A stretch of DNA of 64,000 nucleotides from Fontivita pretiosa (GTDB lineage Bacteria; Planctomycetota; Phycisphaerae; Tepidisphaerales; Tepidisphaeraceae): the NCBI RefSeq assembly GCF_050410795.1, contig NZ_CP191258.1, positions 3,968,001-4,032,000 on the forward strand, written 5' to 3'. Both the position numbers and the translations under genes were made by a program. Every line of letters begins with the position of its first letter. The stretch's first letter is position 1. Below, piece after piece: positions 29,405 through 37,943 of this stretch. The notes under the pieces are model-generated. The model did not search any database and was not told the DNA's origin. It saw only the letters and a list, made by a program, of their open reading frames with translations.

Positions 29405-30232
29405 ATGAAGTGGTGGCGGTTGACGATTGGCTCGAACCGGTGGCGCGCACTCGCTGTCGCCGCACTGCTGCTGTACGCTCAACTGGACGCCTCACTGCTT
29501 GTCAGGGCTTTCGCCGCGGATGGCCAAAGCCCTCTGTTGATTCACCTGCCCGGCATCGGCGGGCACATGCGCATCGATGACCAGATGACAGGCGGGCTGA
29601 AGCTCGGCGGGCTGGATGCCGAGATCCGGATCTACGACTGGACCAACGGCAACCCCGGCATGCCCGCGCTGGGCAACTACCAGGGCAATCAGCGCGAGGC
29701 GGAAAAGGTGGCGCAAATGATCGTCGATGCCCGCCGGGCCAGTCCGTCGCGACGAATTATCCTCACAGGTCATAGCGGCGGAACGGGCATCGCCGTCTGG
29801 GCGCTGGAAAAGCTCCCGGATGACGTGCAGATCGACACTCTGCTCATGATCGCGCCGGCCCTGTCGCCACAGTATGACCTTACCGCCGCGCTGCGGCATG
29901 TCAGGGGAAATGCCTACGTCTTCACAAGCGTTGCCGACCAGATCCTGGGCTGGGGCACACGCAGTTTCGGCACGATCGATCGGGTCAAGACCGATGCGGC
30001 GGGCAGGGTCGGGTTCACCACGCCCGACACCGCCGATCCGCAGCAATACGCCAAGCTCAAACAATTCGCCTACGATCGCGCCTGGACGCGCTACAACAAC
30101 GCCGGCGACCACATCGGCGCCATGATGCGACCATTCGCCCGCTCGATCCTGGCGCCTCTGCTGCTCAACGGCGAGCTGCCCCAGTCGCCGGCGACTCGCC
30201 CGGCCACCACCCGCTCGTCCGGCAAGGCTTGA
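29405..30232 (+). CDS. Secreted alpha/beta hydrolase (lipase-like)
   Basis: A 275-residue protein with a signal-peptide-like start (~residues 13-38, WRALAVAALLLYAQLDASLLV). The mature part starts LLIHLPGIGGHM, an oxyanion-type loop. The nucleophile elbow is LTGHSGGTGIA (S124), and a candidate catalytic His is in NNAGDHIGAMM. The fold resembles class 3-like lipases or PGAP1-type esterases. The C-terminus is Thr/Pro-rich. The ATG at 29405 is chosen because the hydrophobic leader begins there; the open frame extends back into the divergent gene. The substrate is unknown. It precedes a possible small membrane gene by 17 bp. Confidence 0.75.
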   Translation: MKWWRLTIGSNRWRALAVAALLLYAQLDASLLVRAFAADGQSPLLIHLPGIGGHMRIDDQMTGGLKLGGLDAEIRIYDWTNGNPGMPALGNYQGNQREAEKVAQMIVDARRASPSRRIILTGHSGGTGIAVWALEKLPDDVQIDTLLMIAPALSPQYDLTAALRHVRGNAYVFTSVADQILGWGTRSFGTIDRVKTDAAGRVGFTTPDTADPQQYAKLKQFAYDRAWTRYNNAGDHIGAMMRPFARSILAPLLLNGELPQSPATRPATTRSSGKA

Positions 30233-30249
30233 CCCATGATGGTGCAACG

Positions 30250-30420
30250 ATGAACCGCACGCAGCAGCCACGAACAGACCATTGGACGACCGGACGGATC
30301 GTGCTGGCGTATGCGGCGATGACGCTGTTGGCCCTGGCGTCGGTGTGGATCGTGGATCGCAAGGTTCATCTTCTGCCGGCGCGCGACAGCCAGAATCCGG
30401 CCAGCCCCACCAGCAGATGA
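30250..30420 (+). CDS. Possible 56-residue single-pass membrane protein
   Basis: The frame encodes MNRTQQPRTDHWTTGR, then one hydrophobic helix (IVLAYAAMTLLALASVWIV, ~17-35) and a short charged tail. It begins 17 bp after the hydrolase stop on the same strand, so it might be co-expressed. Its last 55 bp overlap the convergent membrane-protein gene, and there is no convincing ribosome binding site. It may be a real mini-protein or chance. Confidence 0.35.
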   Translation: MNRTQQPRTDHWTTGRIVLAYAAMTLLALASVWIVDRKVHLLPARDSQNPASPTSR

Positions 30421-31040
30421 CTCAGCGATGAGGGGAGGATGTTTGCGGGCAGCTCGTAAGGCACATCCTGTCCCAGACTCAGCAACGTGCCATAGGCCAC
30501 CGGTCGCTGCGTCCACAGGCCAAGATTCAGCATGACGCGATTTGTCGCGAACAGCGGATGGGGGCTGACCAGCGCCGCGACGACATCGGCGGCCGCGGCG
30601 CCTCGCAGATGAGCGGCGGTCCAGATCGGCCAGGTCAGCCAGGCCAATGCCACCAGCACGACGATTCCCGCCGCCAGTGGCGCCGGGATGAATCGGCGGA
30701 TCAGGCTCAGCCCTCCTGCCAGCGCTGCGCACCACGAGATCATCAGCACGTACCATTGCAGCCACTGGACGAACGTCATGCCCGGGTGCAACACCGCCAG
30801 CAGCACGACAATCGCGATTCCGTCATTGGCGCCGGCGGCCACGAGCAGCCGATCCAGCAGCCTGGTTTCCGCGGCGCACATCGGCGGCACGATGATCGCC
30901 GCGAAGACGAACCCAGCCAGCGGCAGTCCCAGCGAGACTCCTGCCGCCTGAAAACTCAACGCGGCGGCGCCGATTCCCAGCAGCATCGCAACCCAGGCGG
31001 TCCAGGGGATGCCCAATGATTCCGGGTAGTTTCGATTCAT
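30366..31040 (-). CDS. Polytopic membrane protein of unknown function
   Basis: A 224-residue protein with about six hydrophobic helices: WVAMLLGIGAAALSFQAAG, GLPLAGFVFAAIIVPP, IAIVVLLAVLHPG, WYVLMISWCAALAGGL, AAGIVVLVALAWLTWPIW and SSLSHLLVGLAGFWLS. Charged residues are few and mostly in loops (AAETRLLDRLL). The ATG at 31040 is used; a GTG two codons upstream also fits. I recognise no family. Its promoter side is 63 bp from the left end of an insertion element, which may have changed its expression. Confidence 0.6.
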   Translation of the reverse strand: MNRNYPESLGIPWTAWVAMLLGIGAAALSFQAAGVSLGLPLAGFVFAAIIVPPMCAAETRLLDRLLVAAGANDGIAIVVLLAVLHPGMTFVQWLQWYVLMISWCAALAGGLSLIRRFIPAPLAAGIVVLVALAWLTWPIWTAAHLRGAAAADVVAALVSPHPLFATNRVMLNLGLWTQRPVAYGTLLSLGQDVPYELPANILPSSLSHLLVGLAGFWLSRAGRR

Positions 31041-31103
31041 CCTCACCGCCGGGATTGTCTCCAGAGCGATGCGCCGATGCCACGCCGAAAAAGACTCCCG
31101 ACC

Positions 31104-32167
31104 GGCTCAGTCTCGACCCTCATAATTGGCGTAGATCATGATGTCGTGCGTCAGGGTCCGCAAGAGCATCTCCTGCCGGCGACGGCGGCGTTGCACGGAA
31201 CGCAGGGCATCGCCAAAGTTCCGCTTCATCATGCTGTTGACCGTCTCGCTCTGCGCTCGCTGGCCGTAGGTTCGCCGGTCCGCCTTGCGGGCAAACCGCT
31301 GCTTCATCAGCCGGCGATATCGACCGCCGGGCGGCTTGCTCGACGGCCGCCCGATGCCCGTGGGAATCACCGAGCGCACACCCATGTCCAGGCGGGCGCT
31401 GCGGTGGTTGGCCTCTGAGTCGTATCCAGCGTCGGCGACGACGACGTTCACATTGGCCCGCCGCCACGCATGGTACAACAGCGGCGCGAAGTCCGGCGCA
31501 TCGGACCCGCAGCCGATATGAACCCGCGCCGCCAGGATGAGGTGACAGGCCGAGGCCACCGCCAGGGCCAGCTTCGGCATCTGCCGGGCCCGGCGCGAGC
31601 GTGAGCGATTGACCTCGTCTGCATCGGTTTTTTTCGGTGTATTTGCCGCCATCGCGCAGGAGCATCTTGCGGCAGACGCGGTCGTAATGGCGTGAGCGGT
31701 GACGCGCCTCGTAGCAGGTGCTGTCGAGGGTCAGCGGCTTGCTCGAGTCGAGCTTACGCAGCAGTTTGGCCTTGGCGGCAAGCTGGGCCAGCAGGTCGAG
31801 CATGCGGTTGACGCGCCGGGTCTTGAGAAGCGTGCCGAAGGCCCGCCAGAGGGTGTTGTGATCCGGGGCGCGGGACATGCCGAGGTCGGCCAGCCACTGC
31901 GGCGAGTCGCGCAGCAGTTGCTCGGCCCTGCGATAGCTGAGCTTGAGCTGCTCGCGCAGAACGAGGCAGGCGAAGAGTTGCGGGAGCGTGAAGTCGTGGC
32001 GGCTGCAGTCGCAGGAGTAGGCCGGCCAGACGCGGAGGGCCAGTTCATGGGCCTGCCGCAGGACCTTCCATGGTGATCGAGATGTTTCCATCCCGCAGCT
32101 TGTACCCACTGCATCGGCGTGGCGCTACCGAACATGCGCCGAACTTGGAGAGGGTCGAGACTGAGCC
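31104..32167 (-). mobile_element. IS5-type insertion sequence, 1064 bp, with 18-bp terminal repeats and 10-bp target duplication
   Basis: The ends are perfect inverted repeats: GGCTCAGTCTCGACCCTC at 31104-31121 and its exact complement GAGGGTCGAGACTGAGCC at 32150-32167. Directly outside, ACTCCCGACC occurs on both sides (31094-31103 and 32168-32177), a 10-bp target duplication. Removing the element and one duplicate restores a perfect palindrome identical in its arms to the terminator at 17647-17689. The element carries one transposase in two frames on the minus strand. The clean ends and duplication suggest a fairly recent insertion. Confidence 0.92.
31107..32091 (-). CDS. IS5-family DDE transposase in two overlapping frames
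   Basis: Translation from ATG 32091 gives an N-terminal InsH/DUF772-type domain (FTLPQLFACLVLREQ, LSYRRAEQLLRDSPQW) and the first catalytic Asp in LTLDSTCYEARH. At A7 on the minus strand (31634-31628), after GGKYTE, the frame loses similarity. The frame one base further on continues KTDADEV..., with the second Asp in VVADAGYDSEANHR and the catalytic Glu in RAQSETVNSMMKRNFG. So a complete DDE protein needs a shift of +1 (or -2) at the A7 run. This may be programmed slippage, known for several IS groups, or an inactivating indel. The C-terminus runs into the left terminal repeat. Confidence 0.85.
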
Positions 32168-32204
32168 ACTCCCGACCCCTTAAAATAAGGGGTCGGGAGT
32201 CTTT
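32168..32204. terminator. Palindromic terminator copy 2, right part, split by the insertion element
   Basis: ACTCCCGACCCCTTA at 32168-32182 pairs perfectly with TAAGGGGTCGGGAGT at 32186-32200 (loop AAA), followed by CTTTT. The remaining 5-bp part of the left arm, with the duplicated target, is at 31088-31103 beyond the insertion. It lies downstream of the cytochrome c gene, which reads toward it. The remaining 15-bp stem may still terminate. Confidence 0.75.
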
Positions 32205-32224
32205 TCCGATGCCCGGACAAAAGA

Positions 32225-32253
32225 CAGGGTCCAGGCGCCAAACCTGGACCCTG
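32225..32253. repeat. 11-bp inverted repeat (hairpin)
   Basis: CAGGGTCCAGG at 32225-32235 pairs with CCTGGACCCTG at 32243-32253, loop CGCCAAA. It lies in the ~200-bp gap between the insertion site and the cytochrome c gene. There is no T tract; it could add to termination downstream of the cytochrome gene or be a dispersed repeat. Confidence 0.6.
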
Positions 32254-32405
32254 CCGGGTTGCCTTCCCTCCTTACGCTTGCCCGGCTCGCGCCATCCAAT
32301 GGCACGATCACACCGAGCGTTGGGAGAGGCATCTCTTCGTCATATGCTCAATGAAACTACCCCCTTCGCCCGGGCCGTTGCCGCGAGCTGCTTGCCTGGC
32401 GATCC

Positions 32406-33110
32406 TCATCCGCCAGCAGCACCCCGTGGAAACACCGGCTCGAGCACCAGGTACGGCGTGGCGGGCTCCTGCCCCGGAGGAACGTACTCGGGCATCCGCT
32501 GGCCGCGGATCGGCAGGCTCTTGATGTACCCGTACACCGCGCGCAGGTCCGCGTCGCTCATCGCATGCAGGCTCGACCAGGGCATCGGCGGACGCGTGTT
32601 GCGGGCGCGCACCACCTGCACGAAGGTGTCTTCGTCAAAGTCCTTCACAAACAGCCGCAGGTTCGACGCGTACGTTGTTCCCCACGGGCCGCGCCAGCCA
32701 ACCGGCACCCCCGTCAGCCACAATTCCTCGGGCACCTTGCTACCGGACTCCATGTAGCCGGGGGTGTGACAATCGTTGCATCCGGCAGTCATGATGATGT
32801 ATCGCCCGGCGTTAACCGGGGAACTGGAGACGACGCGTTCAACCGGTCCGGCCTGCGGCGTTGGCCAGGCTGCCGCCGCGTTGCTCTGGTCAGAAGCTGC
32901 TGTGTCCCGTGCGCCGGGCACGCCTTGTCCGCCCCGCGGTTCCGACCACAGCGCCGCCGTACCTGCCGCCAACGCCAGCGCCGTCACCGCCGCCACGATC
33001 AGGTACGGGCGCGATTTGGCCACGGGCTGTTCCTGCCGCTGGCGGGCCTGCTCCCACGCTGGCTCGACGTTGGCCACCGCCTCGACTCGACCACACCGAC
33101 GATTCTCCAT
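32406..33110 (-). CDS. Membrane-anchored single-heme cytochrome c family protein
   Basis: A 234-residue protein. A cytoplasmic start of ~33 residues is followed by one hydrophobic segment (~36-55, YLIVAAVTALALAAGTAAL) acting as anchor or signal, then an Ala/Pro-rich linker and a cytochrome c domain. The heme motif is CNDCH (111-115); a candidate axial Met lies in TRPPMPWSSLHAMSDADLRAVYGYIKSL, the usual last helix. The ATG at 33110 is chosen because AAGGAG lies 7 nt upstream; the frame opens at 33167. It likely transfers electrons on the outer face of the cytoplasmic membrane. No oxidase genes are nearby. Confidence 0.82.
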   Translation of the reverse strand: MENRRCGRVEAVANVEPAWEQARQRQEQPVAKSRPYLIVAAVTALALAAGTAALWSEPRGGQGVPGARDTAASDQSNAAAAWPTPQAGPVERVVSSSPVNAGRYIIMTAGCNDCHTPGYMESGSKVPEELWLTGVPVGWRGPWGTTYASNLRLFVKDFDEDTFVQVVRARNTRPPMPWSSLHAMSDADLRAVYGYIKSLPIRGQRMPEYVPPGQEPATPYLVLEPVFPRGAAGG

Positions 33111-33224
33111 TCCCTGACTCCTTCGTATGAGACGCAGAATTATCCGGCTGAGAAACGAATCGACCATTGCCCTGAACAGGTCGGCGATACGCGGCTATGA
33201 TCAGACCAAGGAGCACGATTCATC

Positions 33225-33611
33225 ATGGCTTCAACGGTTTCATCTGAGATGTATCCGGCGGCGTCGCGCGAGCTGGGCGAGCAACGCAAGCGGCTGGCCC
33301 CCGCGCAGGCCGAGGCGTTCAAGGCGTTTTCCCAGGCCGTCTTCGCCGACGGCGCATTGCCGGCGCAGATCAAACAACTCATCGCTGTCGCCGTGGCACA
33401 TGTCACGCAATGTCCCTACTGCATTCGCGCTCACACCCGCGCGGCGATGGCGCAGGGCGCCACCGCCGAGCAGATCATGGAAGCGATCTGGGTCGCCGCG
33501 GAGATGCGCGCCGGCGGCGCGTATGCTCACGCGCTGCTGGCGATCGACACGATGGCCCGGAAGGGCCAGCAACAGGCTCCTGTCACGCCGCCGCCTTCTG
33601 CTCAGACCTGA
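33225..33611 (+). CDS. Carboxymuconolactone decarboxylase/AhpD-like protein
   Basis: A 128-residue all-helical CMD-family protein. IKQLIAVAVAHVTQCPYCIRAHTRAA holds the redox CxxC (C63, C66) and the His (H70) of the AhpD-type peroxidase active site; TAEQIMEAIWVAAEMRAGGAYAHAL is the usual following helix. Such proteins reduce peroxides through a thiol relay or act in other small-molecule redox reactions. AAGGAG lies 11 nt before the ATG. The C-terminal tail is Pro/Gln-rich. It stands 15 bp upstream of miaA on the same strand, possibly co-transcribed. Confidence 0.85.
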   Translation: MASTVSSEMYPAASRELGEQRKRLAPAQAEAFKAFSQAVFADGALPAQIKQLIAVAVAHVTQCPYCIRAHTRAAMAQGATAEQIMEAIWVAAEMRAGGAYAHALLAIDTMARKGQQQAPVTPPPSAQT

Positions 33612-33626
33612 GAATGCCTGGCCGCC

Positions 33627-34592
33627 GTGGCGACGTGCGGTATCCTGCTGTCCAACGTGTCGGCTGTGCCCCCCATCCTCGTGATTCTCGGTCCGACCGC
33701 ATCGGGCAAGACCGCGCTGGCGTTGGCGCTGGCGGAGCGCGTCGGCGCGGAGATCCTCAGTGTTGATTCCATGACCGTGTACCGGGGCATGGACATCGGC
33801 ACCGCCAAGCCCACGCCCCAACAGCGTGAGCGGATCCGGCACCACCTCATCGACGTGGTGGACCCGAACCAGACGTTCACGGTGGCGCGTTTTGTGGAGC
33901 TGGCCGACGAGGTGATCGCCGACGCCGCCCGTCGAGGCGTGCCTCTGATCGCCACCGGCGGCACACCGCTTTATTACAAGGCGCTGTTCGAGGGGCTGTT
34001 TGAGGGTCCGGGCGCCGATCCGCAGATTCGCCAGTGGCTCAACCAGCAGCCCACGCAACTGCTGCATGCCCGGCTGAGCCAGGTCGATCCCGCCGCCGCG
34101 GCCAGAATTCACATCAACGATCGCAAACGCCTCGTCCGCGCGCTGGAAGTCTTCGAGTTGACCGGCAAGCCGATCTCCTCGTTTCAGACGGCCTGGGCCA
34201 GTGGCACGCCTCGCCACCAGGCGGTGTGGTTCGGCCTGGAGTGGGACCGCGAAGCACTGAATCGTCGCATCAACGCCCGGGTCAGACAGATGATCCAGCA
34301 GGGCTGGCTGGAGGAGACACGGGCGTTGATTGAACGTTACGGATCTCTTTCAAAGACCGCGTCGGAAGCAACCGGCTATCGCGAGCTGATCGAGCACCTT
34401 CAGGGCAAAATCTCCCTGGAGGAGGCGGTCGAGCGGATCAAGATCGCCACCCGACAGCTCGCCCGCAGGCAGATGAAATGGTTCCGGCGGTTTCGGGACG
34501 TGCAGTGGCTGAGCGGCGATGCGCCGCTGGAACAGCTCATGGATCAGGTGTTGTCGCGGATTGATGCTCATCGTTCTTCATCAGTTCCCTGA
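33627..34592 (+). CDS. miaA: tRNA dimethylallyltransferase MiaA
   Basis: A 321-residue MiaA that attaches a dimethylallyl group to A37 of tRNAs reading codons beginning with U. The P-loop is LGPTASGKTALAL (~21-29), then ILSVDSMTVYRGMDIGTAKP, DVVDPNQTFTVARFV, GGTPLYYKALFEGL, DRKRLVRALEVFELTGKPIS and the C-terminal RQLARRQMKWFRRF. The start is GTG 33627 or GTG 33657; the second gives a more typical N-terminus. The last 56 bp overlap the end of truD on the opposite strand, so two tRNA-modification genes converge. Confidence 0.93.
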   Translation: MATCGILLSNVSAVPPILVILGPTASGKTALALALAERVGAEILSVDSMTVYRGMDIGTAKPTPQQRERIRHHLIDVVDPNQTFTVARFVELADEVIADAARRGVPLIATGGTPLYYKALFEGLFEGPGADPQIRQWLNQQPTQLLHARLSQVDPAAAARIHINDRKRLVRALEVFELTGKPISSFQTAWASGTPRHQAVWFGLEWDREALNRRINARVRQMIQQGWLEETRALIERYGSLSKTASEATGYRELIEHLQGKISLEEAVERIKIATRQLARRQMKWFRRFRDVQWLSGDAPLEQLMDQVLSRIDAHRSSSVP

Positions 34593-35778
34593 GCAGAACG
34601 GTGGCGAACGAGCCCGCGGGCAGTGTGAAGGCCACCGTGATGTACGGGCCAGATTCATCCACCCCGGCTTCCAGTTTCGTGTCAGTGGGTTTGACTCGCA
34701 GCGGTCGGCGGGCGCCTTTGGCCTGAACCATGCCCTGCTGCCTGAAGTGTCCGGGGGTCAGGCCATGCGACTTGAGCACCTGCTGCTCGATCTGCAGTGG
34801 CTGGCCCTGTGGCATGGTCATGCGATACCCGACGATCGGCCCGGTGGGGCTGATCTGGAAGGCGTCGGCGCGGGGTTGCTCGGCGGCGGCGTTTTCGACG
34901 AGAAAGCACGCGCCGTTGTCGTGCTTGTAGGCAAGATCTCCATCCATCAGTCTGTCGATGGAGTCGATCCGCTGCGCCAGCACGTCGTTGAAGATCCGTG
35001 ACTGTAGCGCCGAGACCCACAGCCGCCGAAGACGCTGATCGATCGCGCGCACCGCCGCCCCGGGCTTGCCCGTCTTCATCAGCCGCGCCAGGATCCGCCG
35101 CTCCATGCCGCTGCGCCGCGGCCAGTGCTTCATCGATTGCTCATAGTTTCCCTCGTCGAACAGCTTTCGCGCCATCAGGGTCTGGGGGTCATCCAGATCC
35201 GGATTGGGCGAGCCGAGCAGATGGTGCAGCAGTTCTTCCGGCCGCCCGCGGATCAGCGCGGCGCCGAGGATGTCGTTATCGCCGCGCCGGCCGAAACGCT
35301 GCTCGCCGAAAAAGTTGGGCATGCCACGTTTTTCCAGGATGTCCAGAACGGGCCGCAGCTTGACCACATCGGTCGGATTCACGTCGCGAATCTTGACGGC
35401 GAATCGATTGCCCGCCAGGTGGCCCAGCCTGAGCTTGTTGCCATGCCTCGCGGCCCACAAAACGGTGATGTCCGGGATCTGCAATGCCATCACCTGCTCA
35501 GGGGTGACGCCCAGGATCGAGAGAACCTGCCGGCTGATGGCCTGGGCGTCCTTCAGTCCCGCATAGCCGATGTCGCGAGTGGGGATGTGCAGCGCCTCGG
35601 CGATGCGGTTGATGGCCTCGAAGGTGCTGATGCCGACTTTCTGGATTTCGCAGTAGACGTGCTCGCCCTGTCCGCTGGGCTCGTAAAGCGGTATCTCCTG
35701 AACGAAAAAGTCCTGTGGGCGTCGCTTGATCGCGCCGCCGATGCCGGGAAAATCGCGCGTGAAGTACGGAAGAGACAT
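34537..35778 (-). CDS. truD: tRNA pseudouridine synthase TruD
   Basis: A 413-residue TruD-family enzyme that makes pseudouridine 13 in tRNA. Motifs are KRRPQDFFVQEIPLYEPSG, the catalytic Asp in GYAGLKDAQAISRQ (D77), GHLAGNRFAVKIRD, FFGEQRFGRRGDN and the late ALQSRIFNDVLAQRI. The length is somewhat above the Escherichia coli protein, as in other large members. The 3' end overlaps miaA tail to tail by 56 bp. The start ATG at 35778 follows a short gap from the HAD phosphatase stop at 35850 on the same strand. Confidence 0.93.
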   Translation of the reverse strand: MSLPYFTRDFPGIGGAIKRRPQDFFVQEIPLYEPSGQGEHVYCEIQKVGISTFEAINRIAEALHIPTRDIGYAGLKDAQAISRQVLSILGVTPEQVMALQIPDITVLWAARHGNKLRLGHLAGNRFAVKIRDVNPTDVVKLRPVLDILEKRGMPNFFGEQRFGRRGDNDILGAALIRGRPEELLHHLLGSPNPDLDDPQTLMARKLFDEGNYEQSMKHWPRRSGMERRILARLMKTGKPGAAVRAIDQRLRRLWVSALQSRIFNDVLAQRIDSIDRLMDGDLAYKHDNGACFLVENAAAEQPRADAFQISPTGPIVGYRMTMPQGQPLQIEQQVLKSHGLTPGHFRQQGMVQAKGARRPLRVKPTDTKLEAGVDESGPYITVAFTLPAGSFATVLLRELMKNDEHQSATTPDP

Positions 35779-35849
35779 GCCGGGATTTTAAGCCCGAGCT
35801 ACGACGGTACGAAGCGACGATGAACGCGCGATTGCTCTGAGCATCCGGC

Positions 35850-36665
35850 TCAGCGACACAGCCCGTACCGCACCAGCGCCGCGTGCACCCCATGGTCGTC
35901 GTTGCTGGGCGCGATCCAGTGGGCGTTTTGCTTGACGATCGGATGGGCGTTGTCCATCGCCACGGCGATGCCCGCGTACTGGAGCATCCCCACGTCGTTG
36001 GGCGCATCGCCAATCGCCATGATCTGATCGCGTCCGACCTGATAGAACTCGGCGACCATCGCCAGTGCCGCGGCCTTGCTCACGCGCCTGTCCATGATCT
36101 GGAGCAGGTGCTCGTCGGCATGAAGGATGCTCACCTGGTTGCCGAATCGATCCAGCAGCAGCGGTTCCAGCCTTGCCAGCATCGGCGGCGGGCCAAGCAG
36201 CATCAGTTTGGTGATCTCGTTCTGGCAGAAGCGCTGGTAGGGTTCGACGACATCCGGGGCGAAGAGCCGGCCGGTCTCGGTGGTGTAGGCCGGGTCATCA
36301 GCGCGGTCGGTAAACCACCGATCCATCGCTTCGCAGGAGACCAGCACTTCCTCGAACATGTCGCGCGCTGTCTGGATGATCTGCCGCACCAGCGCGCCGC
36401 TCATTGGCTGATGAAACACCGGCTGACGCCCCGGCTCGTCCCAGATCAACGCCCCGTTGTAGTTGATCGTCCAGGTATCCAGCGCCAGCAGTTGATAGAT
36501 GGGCCTGACGCTTCTCGGCGGGCGAGCCGAAGCGATCACCACCCGCACGTCCGGTTGCAGGCAGCGCAGCGCGTTGAGCGTCTGTTCGCTGACGCGCTTG
36601 CTGCTGGTCAACAGCGTGCCATCAAGGTCGATGGCCACCAGCTTGATCGGGCCGGCAGATGGCAT
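35850..36665 (-). CDS. Cof-type HAD-superfamily sugar phosphatase
   Basis: A 271-residue HAD hydrolase of the Cof/YbiV class. The nucleophile motif is LVAIDLDGTLLTSS, motif II is VVIASARPPRS, and the C-terminal motifs are VSKAAALAMVAEF and MAIGDAPNDVGMLQYAGIAVAM. The large C2 cap domain lies between them. These enzymes dephosphorylate sugar phosphates or cofactors such as FMN. The ATG at 36665 is the natural start; the open frame upstream runs through the divergent transporter gene. It lies 72 bp upstream of truD and 114 bp from the divergent sugar permease, whose regulation it might share. Confidence 0.85.
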   Translation of the reverse strand: MPSAGPIKLVAIDLDGTLLTSSKRVSEQTLNALRCLQPDVRVVIASARPPRSVRPIYQLLALDTWTINYNGALIWDEPGRQPVFHQPMSGALVRQIIQTARDMFEEVLVSCEAMDRWFTDRADDPAYTTETGRLFAPDVVEPYQRFCQNEITKLMLLGPPPMLARLEPLLLDRFGNQVSILHADEHLLQIMDRRVSKAAALAMVAEFYQVGRDQIMAIGDAPNDVGMLQYAGIAVAMDNAHPIVKQNAHWIAPSNDDHGVHAALVRYGLCR

Positions 36666-36779
36666 GCCTCGTCTGCGATTTCCTGTGGTTCCGGTCCAAC
36701 GCCTGTCCGAGGGCCGGGAAATCTCCATATGTGCCTGCCTTTTGGCATCCGTGCCGATGAGCGTTATCGTACATCTTCG

Positions 36780-37943
36780 ATGGGAACGCAACCGCCGCCG
36801 ACCGATGCTTCCACGGCCCAGGTCCTGTCCAGCGAAGCGCCGCCGCGTTATGGGCGCCCGCGGTTGCCCCGCATCCAGGAGCTGGGGCTGATCGTCGTCG
36901 TGCTGGTTCTGGGCACGGCTCTGTCGGTTTACGGCTCGTACGACGCCCGCGGCGGCACCAACACTTTCCTGAACCTGGACAACCTCGTCGGGCAGATCGC
37001 CACCTACATGGCCGTGTACGCGATCATGTCGGTCGGCGTGACATGCGTGATCATCGCCGGGGGGATCGACATCTCGGTGGGGGCGATTTATGCGTTGTCG
37101 GCGCTGGCGTGCGCGGGCGTGCTCCAGAACCTGCCTCCAGATGCGTCGGCGTGGATCGTGTTGCCTGTGGCGCTGTTCGTCGGGCCGGGGGTGGGACTGC
37201 TGTGCGGGCTGCTGAACGGCCTGCTCGTCACTCTGCTGCGGCTGCACCCGTTCATCGTCACGCTGGGCACGCTGAGCATCTACCGCGGCGTCGGCAACGT
37301 CGCCACCACGATCAAGACCCTTCCCTCTCAGGGCAAATCGATCCCCGACGCATTCACCACCGACTTCATGCAGCGCTACTTTTTCGAGACCGCGCCGGGC
37401 GAGGGGGGGGTGCAGCTCATGCCGCTGATCGTGATGCTGCTGGTCGGCCTGGCCGGATGGTTCTACCTGAAGCTGACGGTCGCGGGGCGCGAGAGCTACG
37501 CGGTGGGCGGCAACGAGGAGGCGGCGCGATTCAGCGGCATCCGCGTGAACCTCGTGAAGCTGCGGGTGTATGCGATCAGCGGGCTGAGCGCCGGCATCGC
37601 CGGCATCGTCTCGCTCGGCTGGTTCTCCACCACCTCAACCAACACCGGCAGCGGCTACGAGCTGTACGTGATCGCGGCGGCGGTGGTGGGCGGGGCGAGC
37701 TTGACCGGCGGACGGGGCACGGCGCTGGGCGCGATCCTGGGCGCTCTGGTCATCCGAATGATCGAAAACGGCATCTTCAAGTTGCACTTGAACCAGGAGT
37801 ACAGCCAGATCATCGTCGGCTCGGCGATCATCATCGCCGTCACGATCGATCGGGTCAGCGAGTATGTGCGCGCCCGGCACCTGGCCGGCGCGCATAGGGC
37901 TTTCCAACGCGCTGTCAGAAAGGAAGAGCAGCACGCATGTTGA
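36780..37943 (+). CDS. Sugar ABC transporter permease (RbsC/XylH type)
   Basis: A 387-residue permease with about ten hydrophobic helices after a ~30-residue polar start. The signature region is MSVGVTCVIIAGGIDISVGAIYALSAL, typical of ribose/xylose/autoinducer-2 permeases; later ones are LLRLHPFIVTLGTLSIYRG, YAVGGNEEAARFSGI and VGGASLTGGRGTALGAILGALVI. It is the first gene of an importer operon; its stop overlaps the start of the binding-protein gene by 7 bp. The start at ATG 36780 lacks a clear ribosome site; an ATG at 36730 is in frame. Confidence 0.9.
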   Translation: MGTQPPPTDASTAQVLSSEAPPRYGRPRLPRIQELGLIVVVLVLGTALSVYGSYDARGGTNTFLNLDNLVGQIATYMAVYAIMSVGVTCVIIAGGIDISVGAIYALSALACAGVLQNLPPDASAWIVLPVALFVGPGVGLLCGLLNGLLVTLLRLHPFIVTLGTLSIYRGVGNVATTIKTLPSQGKSIPDAFTTDFMQRYFFETAPGEGGVQLMPLIVMLLVGLAGWFYLKLTVAGRESYAVGGNEEAARFSGIRVNLVKLRVYAISGLSAGIAGIVSLGWFSTTSTNTGSGYELYVIAAAVVGGASLTGGRGTALGAILGALVIRMIENGIFKLHLNQEYSQIIVGSAIIIAVTIDRVSEYVRARHLAGAHRAFQRAVRKEEQHAC

